64,000 nucleotides of DNA from Tenacibaculum larymnensis (GCF_028829235.1 NZ_JAIWJY010000005.1:62001-126000); one strand, 5' to 3'. Shown: positions 9,401-19,188, numbered from the stretch's first letter. The notes: a model not told the origin generated them from the letters alone. Numbers and translations: made by a program.

Positions 9401-9418
9401 CTAATAGCTAAAAGCTAA
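9401..9418. repeat. Inverted copy of the TTAGCTA/TTAGCTT heptads
   Basis: The reverse complement reads TTAGCTT, TTAGCTA, TTAG. It is inverted relative to the repeat at 9001-9042, so the two flank the IVS-like gene. Confidence 0.6.
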
Positions 9419-9421
9419 CCT

Positions 9422-10711
9422 CTACAAGCAAGCAACTGCTTCCATCGACTTATCAATGGCATTAGCTACCTTTTGAATATCATTTTCCGTTAAAGCTGAT
9501 GATAAGAACCAAGCTTCAAACTGACTTGGAGGTAAAAACACACCATTTCTAGTCATCTCCCAAAAGAAAGTAGCATATTTCTTTGTATCTGAAGTTTGTG
9601 CTTCTTCAAAGTTGGTTACTTTTTTATTGGTAAAGAATGGATTTATCATCGAACCAAATCGGTTAACTGTAATTTCAACTCCATGCTTTTTTGCTGATTC
9701 TAACAAAAATACTTCAATGATCTGAGCAATCTCGTTAAACTTTTCGTAAGGATTTTGTTTCTTTAATTCTGTTAAAGTTGAAATTCCCGCTGCCATGGCA
9801 ATTGGATTTCCTGATAAAGTTCCTGCTTGGTACATTCCTCCTAATGGAGCTACTGTTTGCATAATTTCATTACGTGCTCCATACGCTCCTACTGGAAAAC
9901 CTCCTCCAATTACTTTTCCTAAACAAGTAATGTCAGCTTCAACACCTAATACTTCTTGTGCTCCTCCAAACTTAGAACGGAAACCTGTCATTACCTCATC
10001 AATAATCAACAAGGCTCCTTTTGAGTTTACATACTCTTTTAATTCTTTTAAGAAATCATTTTGTGGAGTTACTACTCCCATATTTCCTGCAATAGGTTCT
10101 AAAATAACTCCTGCAATATCATCATGAGCTTCAAAATGTGCTTTTACACTTTCTAAATCATTGTAGTTTGCAATCAACGTATTTTTCACAGCTCCTTCTG
10201 GCACTCCTTTACTTCCTGGTAAACTCAACGTAGCTAAACCTGAACCTGCTGCCACTAATAAGGCATCTTGGTGTCCGTGGTAGCAACCAGCAAACTTTAT
10301 AATTTTGTCTTTTCCAGTAAACGCTCTCGCTAAACGAATTCCGCTTAATACCGCCTCAGTACCAGAATTTACAAAACGAACTTTGTCCATTCCTGGGAAA
10401 GCATCGCAAACAATTTTTGCTAATTTAATTTCACCTTTTGTTGATGCTCCAAAAGAATATCCTTTTTTCAAAGCTTTTCTAATGGCTTTTTCTACTTTTT
10501 TATGGCGGTGTCCTAAAATCATTGGACCGTAAGACAATACTAAATCGATGTATGAATTGTTATCTACATCAGTAATCTTGCTTCCTTTCGCTTTTTTTAT
10601 GAATAAAGGATTCCCTCCTACAGAAGCAAATGCACGTACTGGTGAATTTACTGCTCCTACTAAGTTTTCTAATCCTTTGTTATATAATTCTTGTGATTTC
10701 TTAAAGCTCAT
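9422..10711 (-). CDS. hemL: Glutamate-1-semialdehyde 2,1-aminomutase
   Basis: HemL is a PLP enzyme that converts glutamate-1-semialdehyde to 5-aminolevulinate, the second step of the C5 route. The 429-residue chain has the N-terminal AVNSPVRAF signature, the NSGTEAVLSGIRLAR block near residue 115, the LIIDEVMTGFR block near 235 and the PLP-binding Lys in CLGKVIGGGFP at about residue 265. Length and motifs are complete. It follows hemB and precedes the inserted IVS-like gene. Confidence 0.96.
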   Translation of the reverse strand: MSFKKSQELYNKGLENLVGAVNSPVRAFASVGGNPLFIKKAKGSKITDVDNNSYIDLVLSYGPMILGHRHKKVEKAIRKALKKGYSFGASTKGEIKLAKIVCDAFPGMDKVRFVNSGTEAVLSGIRLARAFTGKDKIIKFAGCYHGHQDALLVAAGSGLATLSLPGSKGVPEGAVKNTLIANYNDLESVKAHFEAHDDIAGVILEPIAGNMGVVTPQNDFLKELKEYVNSKGALLIIDEVMTGFRSKFGGAQEVLGVEADITCLGKVIGGGFPVGAYGARNEIMQTVAPLGGMYQAGTLSGNPIAMAAGISTLTELKKQNPYEKFNEIAQIIEVFLLESAKKHGVEITVNRFGSMINPFFTNKKVTNFEEAQTSDTKKYATFFWEMTRNGVFLPPSQFEAWFLSSALTENDIQKVANAIDKSMEAVACL

Positions 10712-10717
10712 TCTTCG

Positions 10718-10752
10718 CTAATTATTAGTTGTTAATTATGAGTTTTTAGTTG
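10718..10752. repeat. Heptanucleotide repeat between hemL and hemB, five degenerate units
   Basis: In strict register the sequence is CTAATTA, TTAGTTG, TTAATTA, TGAGTTT, TTAGTTG. It occupies most of the spacer between hemB and hemL. The unit differs from, but has the same 7-bp period as, the repeats at 9001 and 15664. Confidence 0.55.
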
Positions 10753-10769
10753 ATAAACCCATTTTTAAA

Positions 10770-11732
10770 TTATCTCGTTAAAACTCTAGCAGCTTCTTTG
10801 GCAAAATAGGTTATGATAATATCTGCTCCCGCTCTTTTCATAGAAAGTAAGCTCTCCATCATTACTTTTTCACCATCAATCCATCCTTTTTCAGCGGCTG
10901 CTTTTACCATAGAATATTCTCCACTTACATTATAGCAAGCGATTGGTCTATCAAAATTATTTTTTAAATCCCTAATGATGTCCAAATATGATAGAGCTGG
11001 TTTTACCATTAAAATATCTGCTCCTTCTTCATCATCAAAAGTTGCCTCACGTAATCCTTCATCTCTATTAGAAGGATCCATTTGATAAGTTCTTCTATCT
11101 CCAAATGATGGTGCTGAATCTACCGCTTCTCTAAAAGGACCGTAAAATCCTGATGCGTATTTTACAGAATATCCCATGATTGGTAAGTTTGTAAAACCAG
11201 TATTGTCTAACGATTCACGCATCATAGCGATTGCTCCGTCCATCATTCCTGATGGAGCTACCATATCTGCTCCTGCTTTTGCATGTGATACCGTTTGCTT
11301 TGCTAAGTTCACTAAAGTAGCATCGTTATCTACATCATTATCGTGTATAACTCCACAATGACCGTGTGAGGTATATTCACAGAAACACACATCTGTAATT
11401 ACATATAAACTTGGATAGTTCTTTTTAATGAATCGGATTGCTTGTTGCATAATTCCGTTGTCATTCCAAGTTTCGGTGCCTTCATCATCTTTTTTAGATG
11501 GGATCCCAAATAATAAAACTGCTGGGATTTTTAAGGCTACAACTTCGTCTAATTCTTTAGAAATAGTGTCTAATGAATAACGGTTGATTCCTGGCATTGA
11601 AGGAATTTCTGTTTCAATACCTGTTCCTTCTTCAATAAATAAAGGATATACAAAATCATCTACCGATAGTTTGTTTTCTCGAACTAAACGACGGATATTT
11701 TCTGTTTTTCTTAGTCTGCGTGTTCTAAACAT
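10770..11732 (-). CDS. hemB: 5-aminolevulinate dehydratase (porphobilinogen synthase), Zn type
   Basis: HemB condenses two 5-aminolevulinates to porphobilinogen. In the 320-residue chain, the [13 protein letters not shown] segment at about 117-129 carries the three Cys that define the zinc-dependent class. The two Schiff-base lysines are visible in [14 protein letters not shown] near 190 and [10 protein letters not shown] near 243. It starts three bases after hemCD ends, so the two are co-transcribed. Confidence 0.96.
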   Translation of the reverse strand: MFRTRRLRKTENIRRLVRENKLSVDDFVYPLFIEEGTGIETEIPSMPGINRYSLDTISKELDEVVALKIPAVLLFGIPSKKDDEGTETWNDNGIMQQAIRFIKKNYPSLYVITDVCFCEYTSHGHCGVIHDNDVDNDATLVNLAKQTVSHAKAGADMVAPSGMMDGAIAMMRESLDNTGFTNLPIMGYSVKYASGFYGPFREAVDSAPSFGDRRTYQMDPSNRDEGLREATFDDEEGADILMVKPALSYLDIIRDLKNNFDRPIACYNVSGEYSMVKAAAEKGWIDGEKVMMESLLSMKRAGADIIITYFAKEAARVLTR

Positions 11733-11735
11733 AGT

Positions 11736-13322
11736 TTATTCTTTTACAAAGTGAAGGTTTACCAACTCTAATACACTTTCTACGGTTGGCATCTTTGCTA
11801 TTTGTACTTCTTTAAAATGTTTTTTTGCTTCATTAGCAGTACTATCTCCAATACAAAAAGCTATTTTATCAGCAGTGTTTTTTTCCATGTAGCTTTCAAC
11901 TGTTGATGGACTATAAAATAATACTCCGTTTACTTTTTCATCAACTTTTGCTGGACTGTACATTGTTTTATAAGCTTCGACTTCGTTTACAACAATATCG
12001 TTCGCCTTAAGAATAAGTGGTAACGTATCTAATCGTAAATTACTACAGAAATAAGTTACCTCTTGTCCTTTTAATTCTTTAGATAAATACTCAGATAGTT
12101 TTTTAGCATTTCTTTCTGAGTGTGTTACCTTCCCGATGCGCTGTTCAATTAACTTTTTAGTTCTTCTTCCAACACAATAAATATTTTTAAATTGTAATTC
12201 ATCTGAAGTAAATGAGTTTAGTAATGCTTCTACTCCATTTTTACTTGTAATAATTACATTTTCTATTTCTTCTTTTACTACTTTAGGAGCAATTCTGTTA
12301 AAACGAATTTTGATAAAATCACTATCCTGAACACTCATATGTGTCGGTAATAATTTCTTTTGTGCTTCAGATAGTTTTTTTGTCGAATAAATTGAAAATT
12401 GCTTTTCAATTCCTTCGTCTTCCATCATAATTAACTTTCCTCCTTTATCTATCACATAATTAGCGCAATCTTTTGCTACATATTTATGCTTCCCTACTTT
12501 TACTTTTTTACTAACTTCAATTTTCTTTTTACCATCTCTACTTAGTAAAACTCCTTTAAAGTTAATTTCTTCTTCTTTTTCATTTATAAAAGCTAATGCC
12601 CCAATAGGTGCTGTACACCCACCTTCTAAACGATTTAAGAACTCACGTTCTATGCCTGTACAAATCTCAGTGTCTTTGTCATTTAATTCTGTACAAATCT
12701 CTTTAATTTCTTCATTCTCATCTAAAGCAGTAATCATAATAGCTCCTTGAGCTGGTGCTGGTATCATCCATGTTAAATTAACTGCTCCTTTAGGTCGTAA
12801 ACCAACTCTTTCTAGTCCTGCCGCTGCAAAAATGGCTCCGTTCCAATCGTTATCTTCTAACTTTTGTAAACGTGTATTTACGTTTCCACGTAAGCCTTCT
12901 ACGGTATGTGTTGGGTAACGATTTAACCACTGAGCTTTTCTACGTAAACTCCCTGTAGCAATTACTCCATTAGGTTGTGCCATGAACTCTTCATTGTCTT
13001 TTAACAACAAAATATCGTTATAATTTGCACGTTTTAAAACAGCTGCTTGTATAATACCTTCTGGCAATACTGTAGGAACATCTTTCATAGAATGTACTGC
13101 AATATCAATATCGTCATTCAACATGGCGATATCTAAATTTTTAGTAAAAATTCCTGTGATTCCTAATTCGTAAAGGGGTTTATCTAAAACTAAATCACCC
13201 GTTGCTTTAACGGGGATTAATTGAGTTTGATGACCTAATTCTTCTAAAAGTTTTTGAACTTTTTTTGCTTGCCACATAGCCAATTGGCTATCGCGTGTAC
13301 CTATTCTAATTATCTTCTGCAT
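11736..13322 (-). CDS. hemCD: Porphobilinogen deaminase - uroporphyrinogen III synthase fusion
   Basis: A 528-residue two-domain enzyme covering two consecutive haem steps. Residues 1 to about 300 are hydroxymethylbilane synthase: IRIGTRDSQLAMWQA at the N-terminus, and the dipyrromethane-cofactor Cys in LEGGCTAPIGA near residue 235. From about residue 310 to the end is a HemD-like uroporphyrinogen III synthase: VIITSKNGVEAL near 356, and LFYSPSTVESY with AFCIGDSTANEAKKH towards the C-terminus. HemC and HemD are separate genes in many bacteria; such fusions are known in Bacteroidota. The start overlaps the 3' end of hemA by 17 bp, which indicates translational coupling. Confidence 0.93.
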   Translation of the reverse strand: MQKIIRIGTRDSQLAMWQAKKVQKLLEELGHQTQLIPVKATGDLVLDKPLYELGITGIFTKNLDIAMLNDDIDIAVHSMKDVPTVLPEGIIQAAVLKRANYNDILLLKDNEEFMAQPNGVIATGSLRRKAQWLNRYPTHTVEGLRGNVNTRLQKLEDNDWNGAIFAAAGLERVGLRPKGAVNLTWMIPAPAQGAIMITALDENEEIKEICTELNDKDTEICTGIEREFLNRLEGGCTAPIGALAFINEKEEEINFKGVLLSRDGKKKIEVSKKVKVGKHKYVAKDCANYVIDKGGKLIMMEDEGIEKQFSIYSTKKLSEAQKKLLPTHMSVQDSDFIKIRFNRIAPKVVKEEIENVIITSKNGVEALLNSFTSDELQFKNIYCVGRRTKKLIEQRIGKVTHSERNAKKLSEYLSKELKGQEVTYFCSNLRLDTLPLILKANDIVVNEVEAYKTMYSPAKVDEKVNGVLFYSPSTVESYMEKNTADKIAFCIGDSTANEAKKHFKEVQIAKMPTVESVLELVNLHFVKE

Positions 13323-14577
13323 GGATGGATTCTAAATTTGCTCCGAACACTTTAGCCATTACTTCAATACTTGTGTTTACTGAAGTTTCTTCGTCTTTTA
13401 AGTGTTTAACAAACTGTGTGGTTATTTTTTGAATAAATCTTGATGTTAATATTTCTGCTTGTTCTTCATCAAAATTTTTAATTTTCTTCTTATGGAAGGC
13501 TATTTCTCCTTGTTGAATGTTTTGTAACGATTCTTTTAAAGCGGTAATTGCTGGGGTAAATCTTCTGTGATTTAACCATTCTTGAAATTCTTGGTTATGA
13601 GTTTCAATAATCGCTTCGGCTACTGGTACTTCTTGTTGACGTATAGCTAATGTTTCATCAGTAATTTTTGAAAGATCATCTACATTCACCATCGTTACAT
13701 TATCTAAATCAGCAACTTCTTTTGATACATTCGCTGGCATTGATAAATCTAAAATCAACAATTCTTTATCTGCAGGAACATGTTCTTTTGTTATTGTTGG
13801 AAAACTAGCTCCAGTAGAAACGATTAGTACATCACTTTTATGAACTTCTTCTGCTAAATTTGCATATGATGCTTTTATTATTGAGCTATGCTCTTTTACA
13901 AACGCTGAAGTTTTTTCTTCAGTTCTATTAATTAAACTTACTGATTTATTTTGAGTATACTCTGCTAAGTTTTTACAGGTATGTTTTCCCATTTTACCTA
14001 AACCGAATACTAAAATGTTTTTTGAATTATAATCTGGTAAATTATTAATTAAATACTGAACAGCTGCATACGATACAGAAGTTGTACCTGAACTTAATTT
14101 AGTTTCATTTTTAACTCGCTTACTTGCTTGCATTACATGATTCAATAAACGCTCAAAATATGCATTTGTAGTTCCTACTTCTTTAGCTTGCTTAAATGCC
14201 TGACGTAACTGCCCAACTATTTCGTAGTCTCCTAAAATTTGGCTATCCAACCCTGTTCCCATTCTAAACAAATGGTTAATGGCTTCTTTATTTTTATATA
14301 CGTTTGATACGTTGGCAAATTCTTCTACAGAACCATTTGAGTATTTACACAACATACTTATTAACTGAAAAGGGTGTTCTGCAAAACCACAAATTTCTGT
14401 TCTATTACAAGTAGACAATACAAAAATTCCGTCTACCCCTTTTTGTTTTGCTTCCTCTAAAAGTTGAATTTGATTTTCTTTAGAAATACTAAATTTCCCC
14501 CTAATCGCAGCATCAGCTTTTTTATAACTAACGCCTATGTTGTATAAATTACTATGATGTTTATTTTCTACTGTCAT
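13306..14577 (-). CDS. hemA: Glutamyl-tRNA reductase
   Basis: HemA reduces glutamyl-tRNA(Glu) with NADPH to glutamate-1-semialdehyde, the committed step of the C5 haem pathway. The 423-residue product contains the catalytic Cys57 in the FVLSTCNRTEICGF signature. A Rossmann NADPH domain begins at NILVFGLGKMGKHTCKNL, and a C-terminal helical dimerisation domain follows. The start at 14577 gives the expected family N-terminus. An upstream ATG at 14682 would add 35 residues lying across the predicted promoter and is rejected. It is the first gene of the minus-strand haem operon. Confidence 0.95.
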   Translation of the reverse strand: MTVENKHHSNLYNIGVSYKKADAAIRGKFSISKENQIQLLEEAKQKGVDGIFVLSTCNRTEICGFAEHPFQLISMLCKYSNGSVEEFANVSNVYKNKEAINHLFRMGTGLDSQILGDYEIVGQLRQAFKQAKEVGTTNAYFERLLNHVMQASKRVKNETKLSSGTTSVSYAAVQYLINNLPDYNSKNILVFGLGKMGKHTCKNLAEYTQNKSVSLINRTEEKTSAFVKEHSSIIKASYANLAEEVHKSDVLIVSTGASFPTITKEHVPADKELLILDLSMPANVSKEVADLDNVTMVNVDDLSKITDETLAIRQQEVPVAEAIIETHNQEFQEWLNHRRFTPAITALKESLQNIQQGEIAFHKKKIKNFDEEQAEILTSRFIQKITTQFVKHLKDEETSVNTSIEVMAKVFGANLESIHAEDN

Positions 14578-14601
14578 TGAGTCTTCTTCAAAAAAGTCGG
14601 T

Positions 14602-14609
14602 CAAAAATA
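14602..14609 (-). promoter_or_regulatory. Predicted -7 box of the haem operon (TATTTTTG)
   Basis: On the minus strand TATTTTTG matches the Bacteroidota TAnnTTTG box, 25 bp before the hemA ATG. No convincing TTG -33 element is found at normal spacing, so this is tentative. Confidence 0.4.
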
Positions 14610-14704
14610 TAAATATTGAACAAAAAAAAGTATCGCTAAAAGAACTTTTAATGTCGCTATTCGTTTTTTCACTCAAAAACACCTTAAAAACTTACACAAA
14701 AGTG

Positions 14705-14712
14705 TATTTTTG
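14705..14712 (+). promoter_or_regulatory. Predicted -7 box of the AraC-family gene (TATTTTTG)
   Basis: TATTTTTG matches TAnnTTTG, 77 bp before the AraC ATG. It is divergent from the hemA box, about 95 bp away. The -33 element is not clear. Confidence 0.35.
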
Positions 14713-14788
14713 CAGTAAAATAGACTAGGAGAAACATTTTATTTTAGAATCATTCTAAATAATAAGATTTATAAAAACCACTGAATCC

Positions 14789-15663
14789 ATGTCAAAAAAC
14801 ATCGCAGAAAGTACATTTAGAGAAGTTCCTATAGAACAAGGTTTTTTTGTACTAAAATTTCAGAATAACTCTGAAGAAATAGAGTTTTTCAAAAGAGATA
14901 TAGACAACTCTTACATACAACTACACTACTGTGTTAAAGGTAATTGTAAATTTCATTTTAACAATAACAGCTACACTTTTAATGTTTTAGACAAGCATTC
15001 AATTTTCTTATATAATCCACAACAAGATCTACCAATTAACTTAGAAATATTACCAAAAACCTCTTTGGTATCCGTGCTAATTTCTATTGAAAAATTCCAT
15101 ACATTTTTTTCAAAAGAAGCTAGCTATATCCCTTTTTTAAGTGAAAACAATAAAAACAAGAAATATTACGACAATGCAGAAATAAATGCTAATGTTCTAT
15201 TGGTGCTTCAACAAATTTTAACTGCAAAAAACCAAAGTTCAATGCGAGACCTTTATATAAAAGGTAAAACATATGAATTATTGAGTTTACATTTTGACAG
15301 TGGCGAAAACACCAATGAAGAATACTGTCCTTTCTTAGTTGATGACCGTGAGGTTTTAAAAATTAGAAAAGCAAAAGATATTATTATTGCTAGAATGAGT
15401 GAACCACCAAGCTTACAAGACTTGGCAAATGAAGTAGGCTTAAACTTAAAAAAACTAAAAGAAGGTTTTAAGCAAATTTATGGTGATACGGTGTACAGCT
15501 TTTTATTTGATTATAAAATGGAACATGCTCGTAAACTATTAGAAAGCAATCAGTACAATGTAAATGAAGTTGGGTTACAAGTTGGTTATAGTACTTCTAG
15601 CCACTTTATTTCTGCCTTTAAAAAGAAATTTGGCACTACACCTAAACAATATGTAATGAGTTT

Positions 15664-15670
<7 letters not shown>
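14789..15670 (+). CDS. AraC-family transcriptional regulator
   Basis: A 293-residue regulator with an N-terminal cupin-like ligand domain and a C-terminal pair of helix-turn-helix motifs (about residues 190-290). The first helix-turn-helix is in SLQDLANEVGLNLKKLKEGF and the second in NVNEVGLQVGYSTSSHFISAF, followed by KKFGTTPKQY. It is divergent from hemA across a short shared promoter region and followed by hemH and hemJ, so it is a candidate regulator of haem synthesis or of iron supply. That role is inferred from position only. Its stop codon (TAG) falls inside a heptanucleotide tandem repeat. Confidence 0.9.
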
Positions 15671-15729
<59 letters not shown>

Positions 15730-15747
15730 AAATTAAAAGCTTACAAA

Positions 15748-16263
15748 ATGAAACAACTAACTCATTATGATATAGAAAATAATCAGCAAGATTTTCCAGT
15801 AACTATTGTATGTGATGCTATCCGTACTCCTGAAAACATAGGAATGTGCTTTCGTATTTCTGAAAGTTTTGGAGTATCTAAAATCTATTTACATGAAAGT
15901 TCTCCTTCTATAGATAATAGAATTGTTAAGAAAACTGCTCGAAATACTATTCAACAAATACCATATGATACCTATGGGAATTTTGAACAACTTATCCATC
16001 AATTAAAGGAAGAAGGAAACACCATTATTGGTATTGAAATTACCGATGAAAGCATAAACATTAGCGATTACGATTTTACTTCACATTCTAAAATTGTGTT
16101 ACTTTTGGGTAGCGAAAGAAATGGTATAGAAAACGTTAACTTAGTAGATGCAACTGTAGCTATACCAATGTATGGGCGTAACTCTAGCATGAATGTAATT
16201 CATAGCTTAGCTATTGCTCTATACGAAACAACAAACCAATTAAATAAAAAGATTCTGAAATAA
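15748..16263 (+). CDS. SpoU/TrmH-family RNA 2'-O-methyltransferase
   Basis: A 171-residue SPOUT methyltransferase that uses S-adenosylmethionine to methylate a ribose 2'-OH in tRNA or rRNA. All three family motifs are present: DAIRTPENIGMCFRISESFG near residue 25 (motif 1), VLLLGSERNGI near 120 (motif 2) and IPMYGRNSSMNVIHSLAIAL near 140 (motif 3, the knot). There is no N-terminal substrate-binding domain, so the target base cannot be predicted. It lies 13 bp upstream of hemH and is probably co-transcribed with it. Confidence 0.9.
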   Translation: MKQLTHYDIENNQQDFPVTIVCDAIRTPENIGMCFRISESFGVSKIYLHESSPSIDNRIVKKTARNTIQQIPYDTYGNFEQLIHQLKEEGNTIIGIEITDESINISDYDFTSHSKIVLLLGSERNGIENVNLVDATVAIPMYGRNSSMNVIHSLAIALYETTNQLNKKILK

Positions 16264-16276
16264 ATTCAGCCAAAAT

Positions 16277-17305
16277 ATGAAAGGAGTTTTATTAGTAAAC
16301 CTTGGATCACCAGAAAGTACAAACCCAAAAGACGTAAAAAAATACTTAGGAGAATTTTTAATGGATGAACGTGTTATTGATGTTCCTTATTGGTTAAGAA
16401 CATTTATTGTTAAAGGTATTATTTTAAATACTCGTCCTAAAAAATCGGCAGAAGCCTATCAAAAAATTTGGTGGGAAGAAGGTTCCCCTTTAATTGTACT
16501 ATCAGAACGTTTACAAAACAAAGTACAAGCAAAAACAGAACTCCCTGTTGCTTTAGCAATGCGTTATGGAAATCCATCAATTAAAAGTGGATTACAAGAA
16601 TTACATGATAAGGGGGTTACTGAAGTTTTATTAGTTCCGTTATATCCTCAGTTTGCCATGGCAACTACTGAAACTATTTTGGTATTAGCTGAAGAGTTAA
16701 GAAAAGAATTCTTTCCTAACATGAAAATTACCGATGTACCTGCTTTCTATAACAAACCAGAATACATCAAAGCATTATCTAATAGCATAAAAGATTATTT
16801 ATCTGATAAAGATTACGACCATATTTTATTCTCTTATCATGGAGTACCTGAGCGACACATCAGAAAATCTGACATTACAAAATCGCACTGTAACCCTGAA
16901 GCAGGAAATTTAAGTTGTTGTAACAATCCTTCTGAAGCTCATAAATATTGCTACCGTCACCAATGTTATCAAACTACCAAAAATGTGATTTCTGAATTAG
17001 GTCTAGACGAAAATAAAGTATCAACTTCATTTCAATCTCGCTTAGGTGTAGATCCTTGGCTACAACCTTATACCGACAGAACTATTGTTAACAAAGCTGA
17101 AAAAGAAGGCATAAAAAAACTAGCGATAGTAACTCCCGCTTTTATTTCTGATTGTTTAGAAACTTTAGAAGAAATAGCAATGGAGGGTAAACATGAATTT
17201 TTGGAAGCTGGTGGTGAAGAGTTTTACACTGTTCCTTGTATTAATGATAATGATGAATGGGTAGATGTTTTAGCAGGATGGATTAACGATTTCAATAAAA
17301 ATTAA
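16277..17305 (+). CDS. hemH: Ferrochelatase
   Basis: HemH inserts Fe(II) into the porphyrin ring at the end of haem synthesis. The 342-residue chain opens with VLLVNLGSPESTNPKDVKKY, and its catalytic His lies in SYHGVPERHIRKSD near residue 192. Residues about 208-235 form an insert with five cysteines (HC, CC, YC, QC), which may bind a [2Fe-2S] cluster as in some other ferrochelatases. Cluster binding is inferred from the cysteines, not shown. hemJ starts two bases after the stop. Confidence 0.95.
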   Translation: MKGVLLVNLGSPESTNPKDVKKYLGEFLMDERVIDVPYWLRTFIVKGIILNTRPKKSAEAYQKIWWEEGSPLIVLSERLQNKVQAKTELPVALAMRYGNPSIKSGLQELHDKGVTEVLLVPLYPQFAMATTETILVLAEELRKEFFPNMKITDVPAFYNKPEYIKALSNSIKDYLSDKDYDHILFSYHGVPERHIRKSDITKSHCNPEAGNLSCCNNPSEAHKYCYRHQCYQTTKNVISELGLDENKVSTSFQSRLGVDPWLQPYTDRTIVNKAEKEGIKKLAIVTPAFISDCLETLEEIAMEGKHEFLEAGGEEFYTVPCINDNDEWVDVLAGWINDFNKN

Positions 17306-17307
17306 TT

Positions 17308-17892
17308 ATGGACTTTTTATACGTAAAGGCATTACACATCATATTTGTAATAACTTGGTTTGCTGGATTATTTTACATAGGTCGTCTGTTTATTTACCAT
17401 GTAGAGGCAGAAAAAAAAGACGAGCCAGCCAAGTCTATATTACAAACCCAATACAAGTTAATGTCTAAACGTTTATGGTACATTATTACTTGGCCTTCTT
17501 TATTTTTAGCAAGTTTTTTTGCTTTTTGGATGCTATATAAAAATCCTTATTATTTAAAAATGCCGTGGATGCATGTAAAATTAGCCTTTGTATTAGCGCT
17601 GTATTTTTATCACGGATTTTGCCATAAAATATACAAAGAACTACAACGTGACGAGGTTAAATACACACCTAATAAACTTCGAATGTTTAATGAAATTCCA
17701 ACTGTAATTTTATTTGCTGTTGTATTTTTAGTAGTTTTAAAAAGTGCTATTAACTGGATTTGGGGAGTTGTAGGAATTATCTTATTTGGAGTATTATTGA
17801 TGATTGGTATTCGTTATTATAAAAAAGTAAGAGCTAAAAAATCTTGGGATAAATACGAACAAGAGTTGATTGAAGAAGATGATAAAAGTTAA
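17308..17892 (+). CDS. hemJ: HemJ-type protoporphyrinogen oxidase (CopD/UPF0093 family)
   Basis: A 194-residue membrane protein with four or five hydrophobic helices. The first helix begins YVKALHIIFVITWFAGLFYIGR, with the conserved His10 and a downstream Tyr-His. A second conserved patch, MPWMHVKLAFV, carries the conserved Lys near residue 90. This is the HemJ pattern: an inner-membrane enzyme that oxidises protoporphyrinogen IX. It supplies the step otherwise missing between hemF and hemH here, and follows hemH by two bases. HemY or HemG genes are not seen in the window. Confidence 0.9.
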   Translation: MDFLYVKALHIIFVITWFAGLFYIGRLFIYHVEAEKKDEPAKSILQTQYKLMSKRLWYIITWPSLFLASFFAFWMLYKNPYYLKMPWMHVKLAFVLALYFYHGFCHKIYKELQRDEVKYTPNKLRMFNEIPTVILFAVVFLVVLKSAINWIWGVVGIILFGVLLMIGIRYYKKVRAKKSWDKYEQELIEEDDKS

Positions 17893-17922
17893 AATCATGA
17901 ATCGTAGAAAAGATTAATACTT

Positions 17923-17960
17923 AAAAAAACAGCCTTGGAATTCCAAAGCTGTTTTTTTTT
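17923..17960 (+). terminator. Terminator of the trmH-hemH-hemJ operon
   Basis: A hairpin (AAAACAGC-TTGGAA / TTCCAA-GCTGTTTT) is followed by a run of nine or ten T, 30 bp after the hemJ stop. Confidence 0.85.
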
Positions 17961-18073
17961 ACGTTTTGTTATAGTTTCTAAAGACCAAAATTACTGTTTG
18001 TTTATTTCTTTTTTTACACAATTAACTTTACTACTTTCGTCGACTATTATAAACTCTTAAATTATACTAAGCT

Positions 18074-18463
18074 ATGAAAATAATTATTACACTATCAATT
18101 TTAGCAGCAAGCCTACTTTCTTGTTCTTCAAACGAGAATACTCCTTTGAGTGATGATATTATTATTGGAAAATGGCAATTAATTCGTCAGTATGGTGATG
18201 ACACTGATGATTGCACAAAAAAATCAACAATAACCTTTGAAAATGATTTTGATTTAATAATTAACACTTACCTTTCTTTAACAGACGATGAATGTGTAAG
18301 CACTGGCACAACTAAAGGTAATTGGAACAAAAAAAGCGAAAACCTATATACTTTAGAAAAACAAGGGGCATCCATAGATACCTCAATTAGATTTGAAGAC
18401 AACAATAATACTTTAATTTTTCTAGAAGCGGGCGAAGAAGAACTAGCTTACAGGAGAAAATAA
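18074..18463 (+). CDS. Small lipocalin-like lipoprotein
   Basis: A 129-residue lipoprotein. The signal peptide ends in a lipobox at A-S-L-L-S-C17. The mature domain starts with the G-K-W-Q-L-I segment typical of lipocalin-like proteins of Bacteroidota, followed by alternating strands and several Asp/Asn-rich turns. The ligand is unknown. It has its own terminator at 18471 and is convergent with recR. Confidence 0.75.
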   Translation: MKIIITLSILAASLLSCSSNENTPLSDDIIIGKWQLIRQYGDDTDDCTKKSTITFENDFDLIINTYLSLTDDECVSTGTTKGNWNKKSENLYTLEKQGASIDTSIRFEDNNNTLIFLEAGEEELAYRRK

Positions 18464-18470
18464 TTAGCTT

Positions 18471-18502
18471 AAAAAGCGGAGTTCGAAAACTTCGCTTTTT
18501 TT
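18471..18502. terminator. Bidirectional terminator between lipoprotein gene and recR
   Basis: A stem (AAAAGCG-GAGTT / AACTT-CGCTTTT) with a CGAA loop is flanked by A-rich and T-rich tracts on both sides. It serves the convergent genes. Confidence 0.75.
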
Positions 18503-19118
18503 ATCCTTTAATCGACTGTTCAAAAGGAATTCTATTCACAATACTTCGTCCAAGCGTCACCTCATCTGCATATTCTAACTCATCTCCTACCGAGATTCCT
18601 CTTGCAATAGTTGATGTTTTTACTCCGTATTGTTCTATTTGCTTATAAATATAAAAATTGGTGGTATCACCTTCCATCGTAGAACTCAAAGCAAAAATCA
18701 ACTCTTTAATTTCTCCTTCTTTTACCTTTTCTACTAATGATTCAATCTGTAAATTTTGAGGACCAATTCCTTCAATAGGAGAAATCTTTCCCCCTAACAC
18801 ATGGTACAAACCTCTGTATTGTGCAGTATTTTCAATCGCCATCACATCACGAATATCTTCTACCACACATACAATCTCTGCATTTCGCTTCGGATTACTA
18901 CAAATATCACATAACACTGTATCAGAAATATTATGACATTTTTTACACGATTTTACATCGTTACGTAAATGCGTTAAAGCCTCTGCTAAATACTTCGTAT
19001 TTTCTTTCGGTTGTTTTAATAAATGTAACACCAAACGAAGTGCTGTACGCTTACCAATTCCTGGTAATCGACTTACTTCATTTACCGCATTTTCTAATAA
19101 TTTTGACGAAAAATCCAT
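18501..19118 (-). CDS. recR: Recombination mediator RecR
   Basis: A 205-residue RecR of normal length. It has an N-terminal helix-hairpin-helix ([17 protein letters not shown]) and a four-Cys zinc finger at CKKC...CDIC near residues 57-72. A Toprim domain begins at [15 protein letters not shown] near 80, followed by a C-terminal ring-assembly segment. It works with RecF/RecO to load RecA on gapped DNA. A TAAATTCG box lies only four bases before the ATG (19123-19130 on the minus strand), suggesting a very short or absent leader. Confidence 0.96.
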   Translation of the reverse strand: MDFSSKLLENAVNEVSRLPGIGKRTALRLVLHLLKQPKENTKYLAEALTHLRNDVKSCKKCHNISDTVLCDICSNPKRNAEIVCVVEDIRDVMAIENTAQYRGLYHVLGGKISPIEGIGPQNLQIESLVEKVKEGEIKELIFALSSTMEGDTTNFYIYKQIEQYGVKTSTIARGISVGDELEYADEVTLGRSIVNRIPFEQSIKG

Positions 19119-19188
19119 GTTGCGAATTTACAATTTTTCGATAAGGATTAAGTATCTTCGTAGCTTTTAAATTAAAACTTCAATTCAC

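Noticed and set aside
14578..14682. Longer HemA start at 14682 (35 extra residues)
   Set aside because: The extension is hydrophobic and unlike glutamyl-tRNA reductases, and covers the predicted promoter; the ATG at 14577 gives the usual N-terminus.
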